DNA from: Bacteroidales bacterium
Lineage (GTDB): Bacteria > Bacteroidota > Bacteroidia > Bacteroidales > UBA932
NCBI GenBank assembly: GCA_016303175.1
Contig: JAEDMF010000028.1
Span: 1 to 14,367 of the forward strand
Direction: 5' to 3'
DNA: 14,367 bases
The position numbers were made by a program, and so were the translations under genes. This document shows, piece by piece, positions 7,173 through 14,367 of the stretch. Numbering within the stretch: the first letter of the stretch is position 1; the number at the start of each line of letters is the position of its first letter. The notes beneath the pieces are model-generated. The model worked only from the letters and a program-made list of their open reading frames with translations. It was not told the origin of the DNA and did not search any database.

Positions 7173-10154
7173 ATGAAAAAATTGTTTTCAATCATCGTCC
7201 TTTCACTTCTGGCCCTGTCCGCCTATGCGCAGGGTTTGGGCGGAATCAAGGGATACATTCTCAACCGTACCGACCGCAGCCCTATTGCCGGCGCAAGTCT
7301 GGTGCTGGATTTGGACGGTACGACAGTTGCCACGGCAAAGACAGATTCCGAGGGCAAGTATTATTTTGAGGGCTTGGCCAACGGCAGCTACCGCATAGAC
7401 GTGAGCGCCGACGGCTTCGTGGGAACTTCCATCTTTGCGATAGTGGAGCAGGGATTGGTCCGCGACGTGATGGGCGTATCCCTGTCTGAGTCCACCGTCA
7501 CCGATGTCGATGACGACTCCTACACCGAGTTCGATATGAACGATAGCGGCTACAGCGACACTCCTTCCATCCTTTCCGGTGGAAATGACCCTTTCAATGC
7601 TGTCGCTTCATATGGTTTCAGCTCAGTGCGTTATCGTGCCCGCGGTTACGCTTCCGAGACACAAGATGTGTATATGGCAGGCGTCAGAATGAATGACGCC
7701 CTTACAGGTTACGGCACCTACTCCCTCTGGAGCGGCATCAACGAGGCTACCCGCAGCAAGGATGCAGTCTGGGGACAGCAGACCACCGACGTTGGCCTGG
7801 GCGGCTACAATGGCCTCACCAACATACTTGGTACGGCTTCATCAGTGCGCAAGGGCTGGCGTTTCAGCGCCCTTACCAACAGCGCTCTGTACCGTTTGCG
7901 CCTTATGGGAACCTATGCATCCGGTCCCCTCGACAATGGTTGGTCTTATGCTGTCAATGTCAGCGCCCGCATAGGCGGAAATGACTGGATTAAGGGTGTG
8001 TACTACCGCAGCTTTGCCTACTATGCCGGAGCGGAGAAGAAATTCGGGGATTATGCCAAGATTTCATTCGCAACCTTCGCAACTCCCGGACAGAGGGGCG
8101 CGCAGAATGCTTCCACCCAGGAGGTTTACGACCTTATGGGTGACAATATGTACAATTCCAACTGGGGCTATCAGAACGGCAAGGTGCGCAACTCACGCGT
8201 ACGCAAGACCTTCGAGCCTGTGACTTTCGTTAAATTTACGGCAACCCCCACAGACAAGCTGGAAATGAATGCCACCCTGTTGTGGCGCACGGGCTTCAAT
8301 GGCTATACTGCCCTTGACTGGTTCAATGCTGCCGACCCTCGTCCCGACTACTACCGCAACCTTCCTTCCTATTATTATATGGAAGATCCTTCATACAGCA
8401 AGGATGCCCAGGAAAAGGCTAACCTTGCCACGGAAATGTGGCAAAGCGGCGAACCGACCTACACCCATCTTGATTGGGGCAGGCTCTATAATGTCAACTA
8501 TGCCAGCCGTGACGTCTATTCCGCTACCCAGGCACGCTCCAAGTATGTTCAGGAAGAGCGTCACGTGGACCAGAATGACTTCAACCTTGCTCTTCAGGCA
8601 CGTTGGCTCATCAACAGTATGTTCACCCTCAATGCGGGTCTGAATGCCAGGGCAAACTACACGAGAAACTACAAGAAGATTGCCGACCTGCTCGGAGGCG
8701 ATTACTACGTGAACATCGACAACTTCGCCGAGAGGGATTTTTCCAACACTCCCTACAAGATGCAGCAGGACTTGGACTATTATGTAAGCCATGGCAGCAA
8801 GCCCCAGATACTCCGCGAAGGCGACATATATGGCTACAACTATTTAGCAAGAGTGAATATGTCCAATATCTGGGCAAACGGAGAATTCGACTGGAACGGA
8901 CTGCACGTAAATCTCGGCGCTGAACTGGGCTATACCCACTTCTGGCGTGAAGGTCTCTACCGCAAGGGCCTGTATGCAGGTTATGCCGAAGGTTCCGACA
9001 GCGAGCCCTATATGCTCAATGGCGAGGATATCGCCGCCCGAGACTCTTACGGCAACATAATCACCTCCTTGGGCAACTCCGAGCTGGAGCACACGGGAAG
9101 GGATGGCGGTTTGAACAACATCGCCAAGTTCTTTACCTACAGATTCAAGCTGGGCGCCAGTTATGCAATCAAGGGCGGTCATCTCGTAAATGCCAACGTG
9201 GGCTTCTACAATGATGCTCCGACTTTCAACAAGTCCTTCATTTCGGCCCGTACCCGCAATACCCTCATCCCTAACCTCACCACTGCCAAGACATTCAGCG
9301 CCGATGTGAACTACGCCTGGTCCGCCAACGGCTACAACCTCCGCGCAACTGCCTATTACAGCAAGATATGGGACAAGACGGACGTGATGAGCTTCTATGA
9401 TGATTCTCAGGCCACCTTCACCAACCTCGCAATGTGGGGCATTTCCGAGCGTCACGCGGGATTTGAGATCGGTTTCGGCATTCCTCTTGTTGTGGAAGGC
9501 TTGAGTCTCAAGGGTGCACTAGCCTGGGGCAGTCACATCTATACCAGCAATCCTCACATGACACAGACCGTGGACAACAGCGCCGAACTCATCTATGAGA
9601 ATGTGGAGATTCCCTACTGGAAAGAGTCTCCCTCCGAGTTCAGGAAGATGGCCGATGGCAGCTATGAGAAGGATATCAACGGCAACTATATCGTAAGCAA
9701 GTATCAGAAACACCACGTGGCAGGTTCGCCCGAACTCGCTGCCAGTCTCTCGATAAATTACCGCACCAAATCGTACTGGTTCTTCACCATTGAGGGTCAG
9801 GCCTTTGCGGGCAACTATCTCTCAATGAGCCCTGTTTACCGCACACAGAGGGCTGTGAATGGTCCCGACGGCATCGTTACCCCAGATGAGGTGATAAATA
9901 TGGCAAGCCAGGAGGAGTTCAAGCCCGTGGGACTTATGAACGTCAGCGTAGGCAAGTCCTGGTATCTCCACTACAAGTACAACTTCGGCTTCAGCCTCTC
10001 GGCCAACAACATCCTCAACAACAGGAACGTGCGCACCGGCGGTTACGAGCAGACGCGTCTGATAAAGAGTACGACTGCATACAGCCGTTTCGACTCCAAG
10101 TATTTCTATATGCCCGGTGTCAATTATATGTTGAACCTTTATTTCAAGTTCTAG
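7173..10154 (+). CDS. TonB-dependent outer-membrane receptor with carboxypeptidase-regulatory-like domain
   Basis: This 993-residue protein has a Sec signal (cleavage near ALSAYA|Q at residue 19/20), then a carboxypeptidase-regulatory-like β-sandwich at about 22-106 (GIKGYILN, PIAGASLVL, TDSEGKYYFEGL), as in SusC-type receptors. A plug domain spans about 120-235, with SILSGGNDPF, RYRARGY and MNDALTGYG. The rest is rich in alternating aromatic and polar strands of an outer-membrane barrel and ends NLYFKF, with the terminal Phe typical of the BAM recognition signal. It should import a substrate using TonB-ExbBD energy. No susD homologue is adjacent; instead a DUF5689-like lipoprotein starts 3 nt downstream. 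Two nuclease-type genes upstream suggest nucleic-acid fragments as substrate, which is inference. No Secretin/TonB N-terminal (STN) domain is present, so anti-sigma signalling is unlikely. Confidence 0.92.
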   Translation: MKKLFSIIVLSLLALSAYAQGLGGIKGYILNRTDRSPIAGASLVLDLDGTTVATAKTDSEGKYYFEGLANGSYRIDVSADGFVGTSIFAIVEQGLVRDVMGVSLSESTVTDVDDDSYTEFDMNDSGYSDTPSILSGGNDPFNAVASYGFSSVRYRARGYASETQDVYMAGVRMNDALTGYGTYSLWSGINEATRSKDAVWGQQTTDVGLGGYNGLTNILGTASSVRKGWRFSALTNSALYRLRLMGTYASGPLDNGWSYAVNVSARIGGNDWIKGVYYRSFAYYAGAEKKFGDYAKISFATFATPGQRGAQNASTQEVYDLMGDNMYNSNWGYQNGKVRNSRVRKTFEPVTFVKFTATPTDKLEMNATLLWRTGFNGYTALDWFNAADPRPDYYRNLPSYYYMEDPSYSKDAQEKANLATEMWQSGEPTYTHLDWGRLYNVNYASRDVYSATQARSKYVQEERHVDQNDFNLALQARWLINSMFTLNAGLNARANYTRNYKKIADLLGGDYYVNIDNFAERDFSNTPYKMQQDLDYYVSHGSKPQILREGDIYGYNYLARVNMSNIWANGEFDWNGLHVNLGAELGYTHFWREGLYRKGLYAGYAEGSDSEPYMLNGEDIAARDSYGNIITSLGNSELEHTGRDGGLNNIAKFFTYRFKLGASYAIKGGHLVNANVGFYNDAPTFNKSFISARTRNTLIPNLTTAKTFSADVNYAWSANGYNLRATAYYSKIWDKTDVMSFYDDSQATFTNLAMWGISERHAGFEIGFGIPLVVEGLSLKGALAWGSHIYTSNPHMTQTVDNSAELIYENVEIPYWKESPSEFRKMADGSYEKDINGNYIVSKYQKHHVAGSPELAASLSINYRTKSYWFFTIEGQAFAGNYLSMSPVYRTQRAVNGPDGIVTPDEVINMASQEEFKPVGLMNVSVGKSWYLHYKYNFGFSLSANNILNNRNVRTGGYEQTRLIKSTTAYSRFDSKYFYMPGVNYMLNLYFKF

Positions 10155-10157
10155 GAT

Positions 10158-11270
10158 ATGAAGAAGACGATATTGATTGCCGCCCTTGCGGCATTGTTCT
10201 GCGCCTGCGAGGAGTTCCAGCCCGTGTTCACTTCAGATTACGGGAAGCCCGAGGTGGTGGAGACCGTGGATATGGACGCCACAATGACCATACTTCAGCT
10301 GAAAAACAAGTATAAAGGTGTCCCTGTGTCTTTCGACAACGATGACGAGAATATAATTTCCGGCATCGTGACCTCTTCTGATTCTACAGGCAACTTCTAC
10401 AAGAGTATTTATATTCAGGACGAGACCAGCGGCATAGAGGTCAAACTCGGCAAATACAATCTCTACAACGAGTACAAACTCGGACAGAGAGTGTATGTAA
10501 AAATCAAGGACCTTACGCTCGGAGCCTATTATGGCCAGATCCAGCTCGGCTACAAGGACCAGTCAGGCGAATATGAGACTGCATACCTTGAGATCCAGAA
10601 CCTTATTGACAGGCACGTTTTCCGTGGTGCGATTGAGGCCAAGGTGAAGCCCGAAGTGCTTACAGCCCTGCCTGCCGCCGGGAACAAGGCTTATCAGGGC
10701 AAACTCGTCACCCTCAAGGGCCTGGTTTATGCAAATGAAGTGTTCGCCCTTATTTACCCTGACCCCAACCGTCCTCATACCAAGGAGAATCCTGAGAATC
10801 GCGTGTTCTTGAGCGATGGTGTATGGAATATAAAGACTTGGTCTTTGTCTGAGCAGGCCTGCAAGAAGCATCTGATGGCCGGCGACTGGGATGCTGCAGA
10901 GGTGGGCAGCGGAGCTACCCGTTTCGGCCTCATCACCTCTGCCGTGAAGTCAGACGGAATGTTCTCGGACTATGTCAAGGAATACAAGGATAAGGGAGAG
11001 ACTCTTACCTACAAGACTATGTTGTACAACAACGCCGCAGCCCAGTCCATAACCCAGTATTTCAACATATCCGGAGGCAGTCTAGGCTTGCGTTCGAGCG
11101 GTTATGCCAAGTTCAATGACGTGGAGATACCTGCCGACGTGCTCTCTGGCACGCCTGTTGATATGACTGGTGTGCTGACCTGGTACGAATCGTCCAGCCC
11201 TTGCTGGCAGTTGACCATAGCATCTCTGGACGATGTCGTGTACAGCAGCAACGGAAAGAAACTGTATTGA
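10158..11270 (+). CDS. DUF5689-like lipoprotein partnered with the TonB receptor
   Basis: The 370-residue protein opens with a short signal ending FCAC; Cys17 is the probable lipidated residue and is followed by acidic EE, as in many outer-membrane lipoproteins of the phylum. The lipobox is slightly atypical (Cys at -2). β-rich modules follow: an OB-like segment at about 55-150 (ISGIVTSS, YIQDETSGIEVKLG, GQRVYVKI, YYGQIQLGY), a second at about 165-225 (YQGKLVTLKGLVY) and a third at about 300-365 (DMTGVLTWY, WQLTIASLDDV). This layout matches DUF5689 proteins, a family of unknown biochemical role. Its ATG lies 3 nt after the receptor's stop codon, so translation is likely coupled. By analogy with SusC-SusD pairs it may form a lid or binding partner for the receptor; that is inference. 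Confidence 0.82.
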   Translation: MKKTILIAALAALFCACEEFQPVFTSDYGKPEVVETVDMDATMTILQLKNKYKGVPVSFDNDDENIISGIVTSSDSTGNFYKSIYIQDETSGIEVKLGKYNLYNEYKLGQRVYVKIKDLTLGAYYGQIQLGYKDQSGEYETAYLEIQNLIDRHVFRGAIEAKVKPEVLTALPAAGNKAYQGKLVTLKGLVYANEVFALIYPDPNRPHTKENPENRVFLSDGVWNIKTWSLSEQACKKHLMAGDWDAAEVGSGATRFGLITSAVKSDGMFSDYVKEYKDKGETLTYKTMLYNNAAAQSITQYFNISGGSLGLRSSGYAKFNDVEIPADVLSGTPVDMTGVLTWYESSSPCWQLTIASLDDVVYSSNGKKLY

Positions 11271-11287
11271 CCTAAATATCTTGAAAA

Positions 11288-12826
11288 ATGAATAAGAAAG
11301 TACTTCTAATGATTCTTGACGGATGGGGAGAAGGCCGTCACGATCATTCAAATGCAATCTACACGCAGGGTGCTCCCTTCATCGACAGCCTGCGTGCCAA
11401 ATATCCCTTCTCCCACCTGCACGCCTGCGGAGAATACGTGGGCTTGCCTGACGGACAGATGGGCAACTCCGAGGTGGGTCATCTCAATCTCGGCGCCGGC
11501 CGTGTGGTATATCAGGACCTTGTCAAAATTAACCGCGCCTGCAGGGAGCACAAGTTGATGGATAATCCTGAAATAAAGGCTGCTTATGATTATGCCGCCC
11601 AGAAGGGTTGTCAGGTGCATCTTATGGGACTGGCTTCCATGGGCGGAGTCCACTCATCTCTCGAGCACGTGTATGAGTTCCTCGCCGAGGCCCGCAACAA
11701 GGGTTTGGAGAAGGTGTTCGTGCACTGCTTTATGGACGGACGCGACTGCGATCCCAAGAGCGGCAAGGGCTTTGTTGCCGGACTTGAGGAGGTAATGGCA
11801 AAAACCACGGGAAAAGTTGCTACCGTTTGCGGCCGTTACTATGCCATGGACCGCGACAAGCGCTGGGAGAGGGTCAAACTTGCCTATGATATGTTAGTCA
11901 AAGGCGAGGGAGTTAAGGCTACTTCTGCCACTGACGCTATTCAGGCTTCCTACGATGAGGGGGTTACAGACGAGTTCATTAAACCCGTATGCATCTGTGG
12001 CGCTGACGGTCAGCCTCTGACCACTATACGTCCTGACGACGTGGTTATCTTCTTCAACTTCCGCAATGACCGCGCCCGCGAGCTCACTTCCGTGCTGACC
12101 CAGCAGGACCAGCCTGAATTCGGTATGCATACCCTGCCTCTGTACTACTGCTGCCTTACTCCTTACGATGCTTCTTTCACGGGAGTGCACATCCTTTTCC
12201 CCAAGGAGAATGTGGAGCAGACCCTCGGTCAGATTGTCTCCGAGGCCGGCAAGCGCCAGCTGCGCATAGCAGAGACGGAGAAATATGCCCACGTTACCTT
12301 CTTCTTCAACGGCGGACGTGAGCAGCAGTTCGAGAATGAGGACCGTATCCTTGTGGCCAGTCCCAAGGTTGCCACTTATGACCTCCAGCCCGAGATGTCG
12401 GCTTATGAGGTCAAGGACAAGCTTGTTGCAGCAATCAACGAGGGTAAGGAAGACCTCATCATCCTGAACTTCGCCAACGGGGACATGGTAGGCCATACCG
12501 GCGTTTATGATGCCATCTGCAAGGCCGTGACAGCCGTTGATAACTGTGTAAAGGAGGTAGTCGAAGCTGCAATCGCTCAGGATTACGCCATCCTGCTCAC
12601 TGCCGACCACGGCAATGCCGATTACGCCGTGAATGAGGACGGTACGCCCAATACTGCGCACTCGCTCAATCTCGTACAGTTCATAGTAATCAACGCAGAG
12701 AGCGCCGACGGCACTCCTGTGAAGGTTGTACGCGACGGCGCTCTTTGTGACGTGGCTCCGACCATACTTCATATAATGGGCATCGCACAGCCGGAGGTGA
12801 TGACGGGCAAGTCTCTTATAGATTGA
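11288..12826 (+). CDS. gpmI: 2,3-bisphosphoglycerate-independent phosphoglycerate mutase
   Basis: The enzyme interconverts 3- and 2-phosphoglycerate in glycolysis and gluconeogenesis in the cytosol, using two divalent metals and a phosphoserine intermediate. At 512 residues it has the normal family length. Recognisable parts are the metal-binding MILDGWG (D11), MGNSEVGHLNLGAGR with catalytic S61, HCFMDGRDCDP, the GRYYAMDRDKRWERV block, FNFRNDRARE and TADHGNAD (D440, H441 metal ligands). The ATG at 11288 follows the DUF5689-like gene by 17 nt with an A-rich lead (CTTGAAAAATG) and no full -7 box in the gap, so at least part of its expression may come from the upstream operon. Its last 11 bp overlap the end of metK on the other strand. 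A strong intrinsic terminator follows 39 nt beyond its stop codon. Confidence 0.97.
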   Translation: MNKKVLLMILDGWGEGRHDHSNAIYTQGAPFIDSLRAKYPFSHLHACGEYVGLPDGQMGNSEVGHLNLGAGRVVYQDLVKINRACREHKLMDNPEIKAAYDYAAQKGCQVHLMGLASMGGVHSSLEHVYEFLAEARNKGLEKVFVHCFMDGRDCDPKSGKGFVAGLEEVMAKTTGKVATVCGRYYAMDRDKRWERVKLAYDMLVKGEGVKATSATDAIQASYDEGVTDEFIKPVCICGADGQPLTTIRPDDVVIFFNFRNDRARELTSVLTQQDQPEFGMHTLPLYYCCLTPYDASFTGVHILFPKENVEQTLGQIVSEAGKRQLRIAETEKYAHVTFFFNGGREQQFENEDRILVASPKVATYDLQPEMSAYEVKDKLVAAINEGKEDLIILNFANGDMVGHTGVYDAICKAVTAVDNCVKEVVEAAIAQDYAILLTADHGNADYAVNEDGTPNTAHSLNLVQFIVINAESADGTPVKVVRDGALCDVAPTILHIMGIAQPEVMTGKSLID

Positions 12827-14096
12827 GTCCTGCTTTGATGTTTTCTACTTCATCGAGAATTTCCCAACCGAAGAATTGAACCTCTTCGGTTGTTTTTTTG
12901 CCCTCACGGAAGAGTTCGACGGGAGCTTTGTAGGGCTTGCGTCCCATATGGCCGTAAGCCGCGGTGGACAGGTAGATGGGGTTCTTCAGTCCGAAACGCT
13001 TGATGATGCTTGCCGGACGCAGGTCAAAGTGTGCTCTTATGAAGTCTGCAAGCTGCTCGTCGGAGATTTTGACTCCGTTCTTGTCGCAGGCGGCAGTGCC
13101 GTAGGTATCGACAAAGATGCTGAGGGGCTTGGCAATGCCTATGGCATAACTCAACTGCACGAGAACCTCTTCGGCCGCTCCGGCTGCAACTATGTTCTTT
13201 GCGATGTGGCGGGCGGCGTAGGCGGCGCTGCGGTCCACCTTGGAGGGGTCCTTGCCAGAGAAGGCTCCGCCACCGTGTGCTCCGCGTCCGCCGTAGGTGT
13301 CCACGATGATCTTCCGTCCGGTAAGACCCGTGTCACCGGCAGGACCGCCTATCACGAACTTGCCTGTGGGGTTCACGTGCAGGATGTAGTCTCCTTTGAA
13401 GAGGGCGGCTGTCTCTGCGGGCAGGGTGGCAATCAGGGATGGCAGCAGTATCTCGCGTACGTCCTGCTCTATCCTTGCGTGCATTGCTTCATCGCTGCCG
13501 AAATCGTCGTGCTGGGTGCTGATTACTATGGTGTGGATGCGCACGGGCTTATGGCTGTCGGCATCGTACTCCACGGTGAACTGGCTCTTGGCGTCCGGGC
13601 GGAGATAAGGCATAAGCTTTTCAGGAGACCTGCGTATTTCGCTGAGGATTTCCAGTATCCTGTGTGACAGGTAGAGGGGCAGGGGCATATAGCTGTCTGT
13701 CTCATTGCAGGCATAACCGAACATCATGCCCTGGTCGCCTGCGCCCTGGTCCGCATTCTCGCGAACAACTCCGCGATGGATGTCTGCGCTCTGCTCGTGT
13801 ATTGCGCTGAGTATGCCGCAGGACTTTGCCTCGAACATATAGTCGGCATTGTTGTAGCCTATTTTCTCAATGATTTTGCGTGCGGTGCCCTGAATGTCGA
13901 TGTAGGCTTCTGACGATACCTCACCGGCCACTACTACCATACCGGTGCTGCAGAATGTTTCGCAAGCTACTTTTGATTCACTGTCCTGACGGAGAAATTC
14001 GTCCAGGATTGCATCTGAAATCTGGTCGGCCACTTTGTCCGGATGGCCTTCGGAGACTGACTCCGATGTGAAGAGATAAGTTTTCATTTTTAGCAT
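12816..14096 (-). CDS. metK: S-adenosylmethionine synthetase
   Basis: MetK makes S-adenosylmethionine from methionine and ATP in the cytosol. The protein carries the family signatures: GHPDK at residues 17-21 (H18 matches the catalytic His near the N-terminus), GAGDQGMMFGYA near 119, and the glycine-rich P-loop-like GGGAFSGKD near 276-284, followed by KVDRSAAYAARHIAKN. Length (426 or 423 residues) is slightly above the enterobacterial form but normal for Bacteroidota. Two starts are possible: ATG at 14096 (MLKMKTYLF) or ATG at 14087, giving the more usual opening MKTYLFTSESVSEGHPDK. I keep the longer one but slightly prefer the inner start on homology grounds. The 3' end overlaps gpmI by 11 bp. 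Codons near the C-terminus (KKTTEEVQFFG) double as the antisense terminator of gpmI. Confidence 0.97.
   Translation of the reverse strand: MLKMKTYLFTSESVSEGHPDKVADQISDAILDEFLRQDSESKVACETFCSTGMVVVAGEVSSEAYIDIQGTARKIIEKIGYNNADYMFEAKSCGILSAIHEQSADIHRGVVRENADQGAGDQGMMFGYACNETDSYMPLPLYLSHRILEILSEIRRSPEKLMPYLRPDAKSQFTVEYDADSHKPVRIHTIVISTQHDDFGSDEAMHARIEQDVREILLPSLIATLPAETAALFKGDYILHVNPTGKFVIGGPAGDTGLTGRKIIVDTYGGRGAHGGGAFSGKDPSKVDRSAAYAARHIAKNIVAAGAAEEVLVQLSYAIGIAKPLSIFVDTYGTAACDKNGVKISDEQLADFIRAHFDLRPASIIKRFGLKNPIYLSTAAYGHMGRKPYKAPVELFREGKKTTEEVQFFGWEILDEVENIKAGLNL
12865..12899 (+). terminator. Intrinsic terminator of gpmI and the upstream operon, inside metK
   Basis: On the plus strand CAACCGAAGA (12865-12874) pairs perfectly with TCTTCGGTTG (12883-12892), a 10-bp stem with an 8-nt loop, followed at once by seven T residues (12893-12899). 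This is the classic Rho-independent form and lies 39 nt past the gpmI stop codon. The minus-strand copy has no T tract after the stem, so it should work only for plus-strand transcription. It lies wholly within the metK reading frame. Confidence 0.92.
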
Positions 14097-14121
14097 TCTT
14101 TTTTGGTGGTTGCAATAGGAG

Positions 14122-14129
14122 CAAATCTG
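14122..14129 (-). promoter_or_regulatory. Possible -7 promoter box for metK
   Basis: On the minus strand CAGATTTG matches TAnnTTTG except at the first base and lies 25 nt before the ATG at 14096. No TTTG -33 element is seen at the right distance. If correct, the 17-bp inverted repeat lies upstream of the promoter and is not part of the metK leader. Confidence 0.35.
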
Positions 14130-14165
14130 TCCACCCCGAATTAATAATAGGTATATTAAAAAATG

Positions 14166-14231
14166 AACCTGCCTCAGATTTGGCTCAGATGATTCGACCT
14201 TTGAAGGCCTCGGTCAAATCTGAGGCAGGTT
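14166..14231. repeat. 17-bp perfect inverted repeat upstream of metK
   Basis: Arms 14166-14182 (AACCTGCCTCAGATTTG) and 14215-14231 are perfect reverse complements. Allowing G-U pairs in plus-strand RNA, the stem extends to 20 pairs. The enclosed sequence contains a small palindrome, CCTTTGAAGG (14198-14207), and CTCAGAT is repeated directly at 14174 and 14184. On the minus strand the outer arm is followed after CA by six T residues, so it could act as a terminator for an upstream minus-strand gene, though the stem-loop is unusually large. A mobile-element-like repeat is the other option. Confidence 0.85.
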
Positions 14232-14304
14232 AAGTAATCTTCAAAAAATAACCAGCATCATCTTTGAAAATCTTTTCGGTCCATATTTCCTCCCTCATCA
14301 GTCA

Positions 14305-14320
14305 CATAGCTACGGCTATG
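14305..14320 (+). repeat. Small palindromic hairpin with UACG loop
   Basis: CATAGC-TACG-GCTATG forms a 6-bp stem. Read on the plus strand, the loop with its closing pair is C(UACG)G, a member of the extra-stable UNCG tetraloop class; the minus strand gives a CGUA loop without that property. This favours function as plus-strand RNA or a REP-like DNA palindrome. No T tract follows, so it is not a terminator. Confidence 0.6.
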
Positions 14321-14367
14321 CTCCATCTTCGGGTGAAAATCTGACCTCGAAAATCTAATTCAAATCT

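Larger units (their letters stand above)
14097..14367. other. Non-coding region upstream of metK, rich in inverted repeats and AAATCT motifs
   Basis: No gene-sized frame is open here. The segment contains a 17-bp inverted repeat, a small hairpin with a UNCG-type loop, three copies of GAAAATCT (14266, 14335, 14349) and three of CAAATCT (14122, 14215, 14361), plus one inverted copy at 14176. AT-rich sequence at 14135-14165 separates the repeat from the metK leader. The structure may continue past the window edge. It resembles an intergenic repeat element or a composite regulatory region, but I cannot assign a class. Confidence 0.5.

Noticed and set aside
5989..7191. 400-codon open frame on the minus strand
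   Set aside because: It lies antisense to the well-supported EEP gene with all catalytic motifs; its translation shows no recognisable family and reflects the GC-rich codon pattern of the real gene.
8844..9455. 203-codon open frame on the minus strand
   Set aside because: It is antisense to the TonB receptor barrel and has no recognisable family features.
10158..11270. SusD-family lipoprotein
   Set aside because: The protein is β-rich with OB-like repeats and lacks the length and helical repeat character of SusD.
11894..12772. 292-codon open frame on the minus strand
   Set aside because: It is a shadow of gpmI; no domain, signal or translation start supports it.
12876..13667. 263-codon open frame on the plus strand
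   Set aside because: It is antisense to metK, whose signatures are unambiguous, and starts within the gpmI terminator.
14097..14367. SAM riboswitch upstream of metK
   Set aside because: No conserved SAM-I or SAM-II core could be recognised, and the inverted repeat probably lies upstream of the candidate promoter.
1..14367. CRISPR arrays, tRNA or rRNA genes, insertion sequences, phage genes
   Set aside because: No regularly spaced direct repeats, RNA-gene signatures, transposases or phage proteins were found on either strand.

Overview
The window looks like a chromosomal piece of a Bacteroidota member, most likely order Bacteroidales. Supporting signs are BACON and DUF5689-type surface lipoproteins, a TonB-dependent receptor with an N-terminal carboxypeptidase-regulatory-like domain, TAnnTTTG-type -7 promoter boxes, and A-rich sequence rather than Shine-Dalgarno motifs before most start codons. 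Base composition is mid-to-high GC for the group. Genus cannot be assigned from the sequence.

Layout. Positions 1-753 (+) hold the 3' part of rsgA, a ribosome-assembly GTPase. It converges on queH (756-1382, -; epoxyqueuosine reductase, tRNA queuosine synthesis) with 2 nt between stop codons. queH diverges from an EamA/DMT-type transporter (1422-2354, +) across 39 bp that carry two back-to-back -7 boxes. From 2429 to 11270 five co-directional genes with gaps of 3-26 nt form a likely operon: a large BACON/OB-fold lipoprotein, a ββα-Me (NucA-type) DNA/RNA nuclease lipoprotein, an exported endonuclease/exonuclease/phosphatase (EEP) enzyme, a TonB-dependent receptor, and a DUF5689-like lipoprotein. 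gpmI (phosphoglycerate mutase) follows 17 nt later and may be read from the same transcript. Its 3' end overlaps metK (S-adenosylmethionine synthetase, -) tail to tail by 11 bp. A strong intrinsic terminator for the plus-strand transcript lies inside the metK coding sequence. The last 271 bp, upstream of metK, are non-coding and rich in inverted repeats.

How the genes may work together. The five-gene block reads as a surface system for capturing, cutting and importing extracellular nucleic acid, built like a polysaccharide-utilization locus but with nucleases in place of glycosidases and a DUF5689 lipoprotein where SusD would be. The enzyme and receptor families are recognised from sequence motifs; the integrated role is inference. 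This is the most interesting system in the window. Flanking genes are ordinary housekeeping genes, although their junctions are unusually compact.
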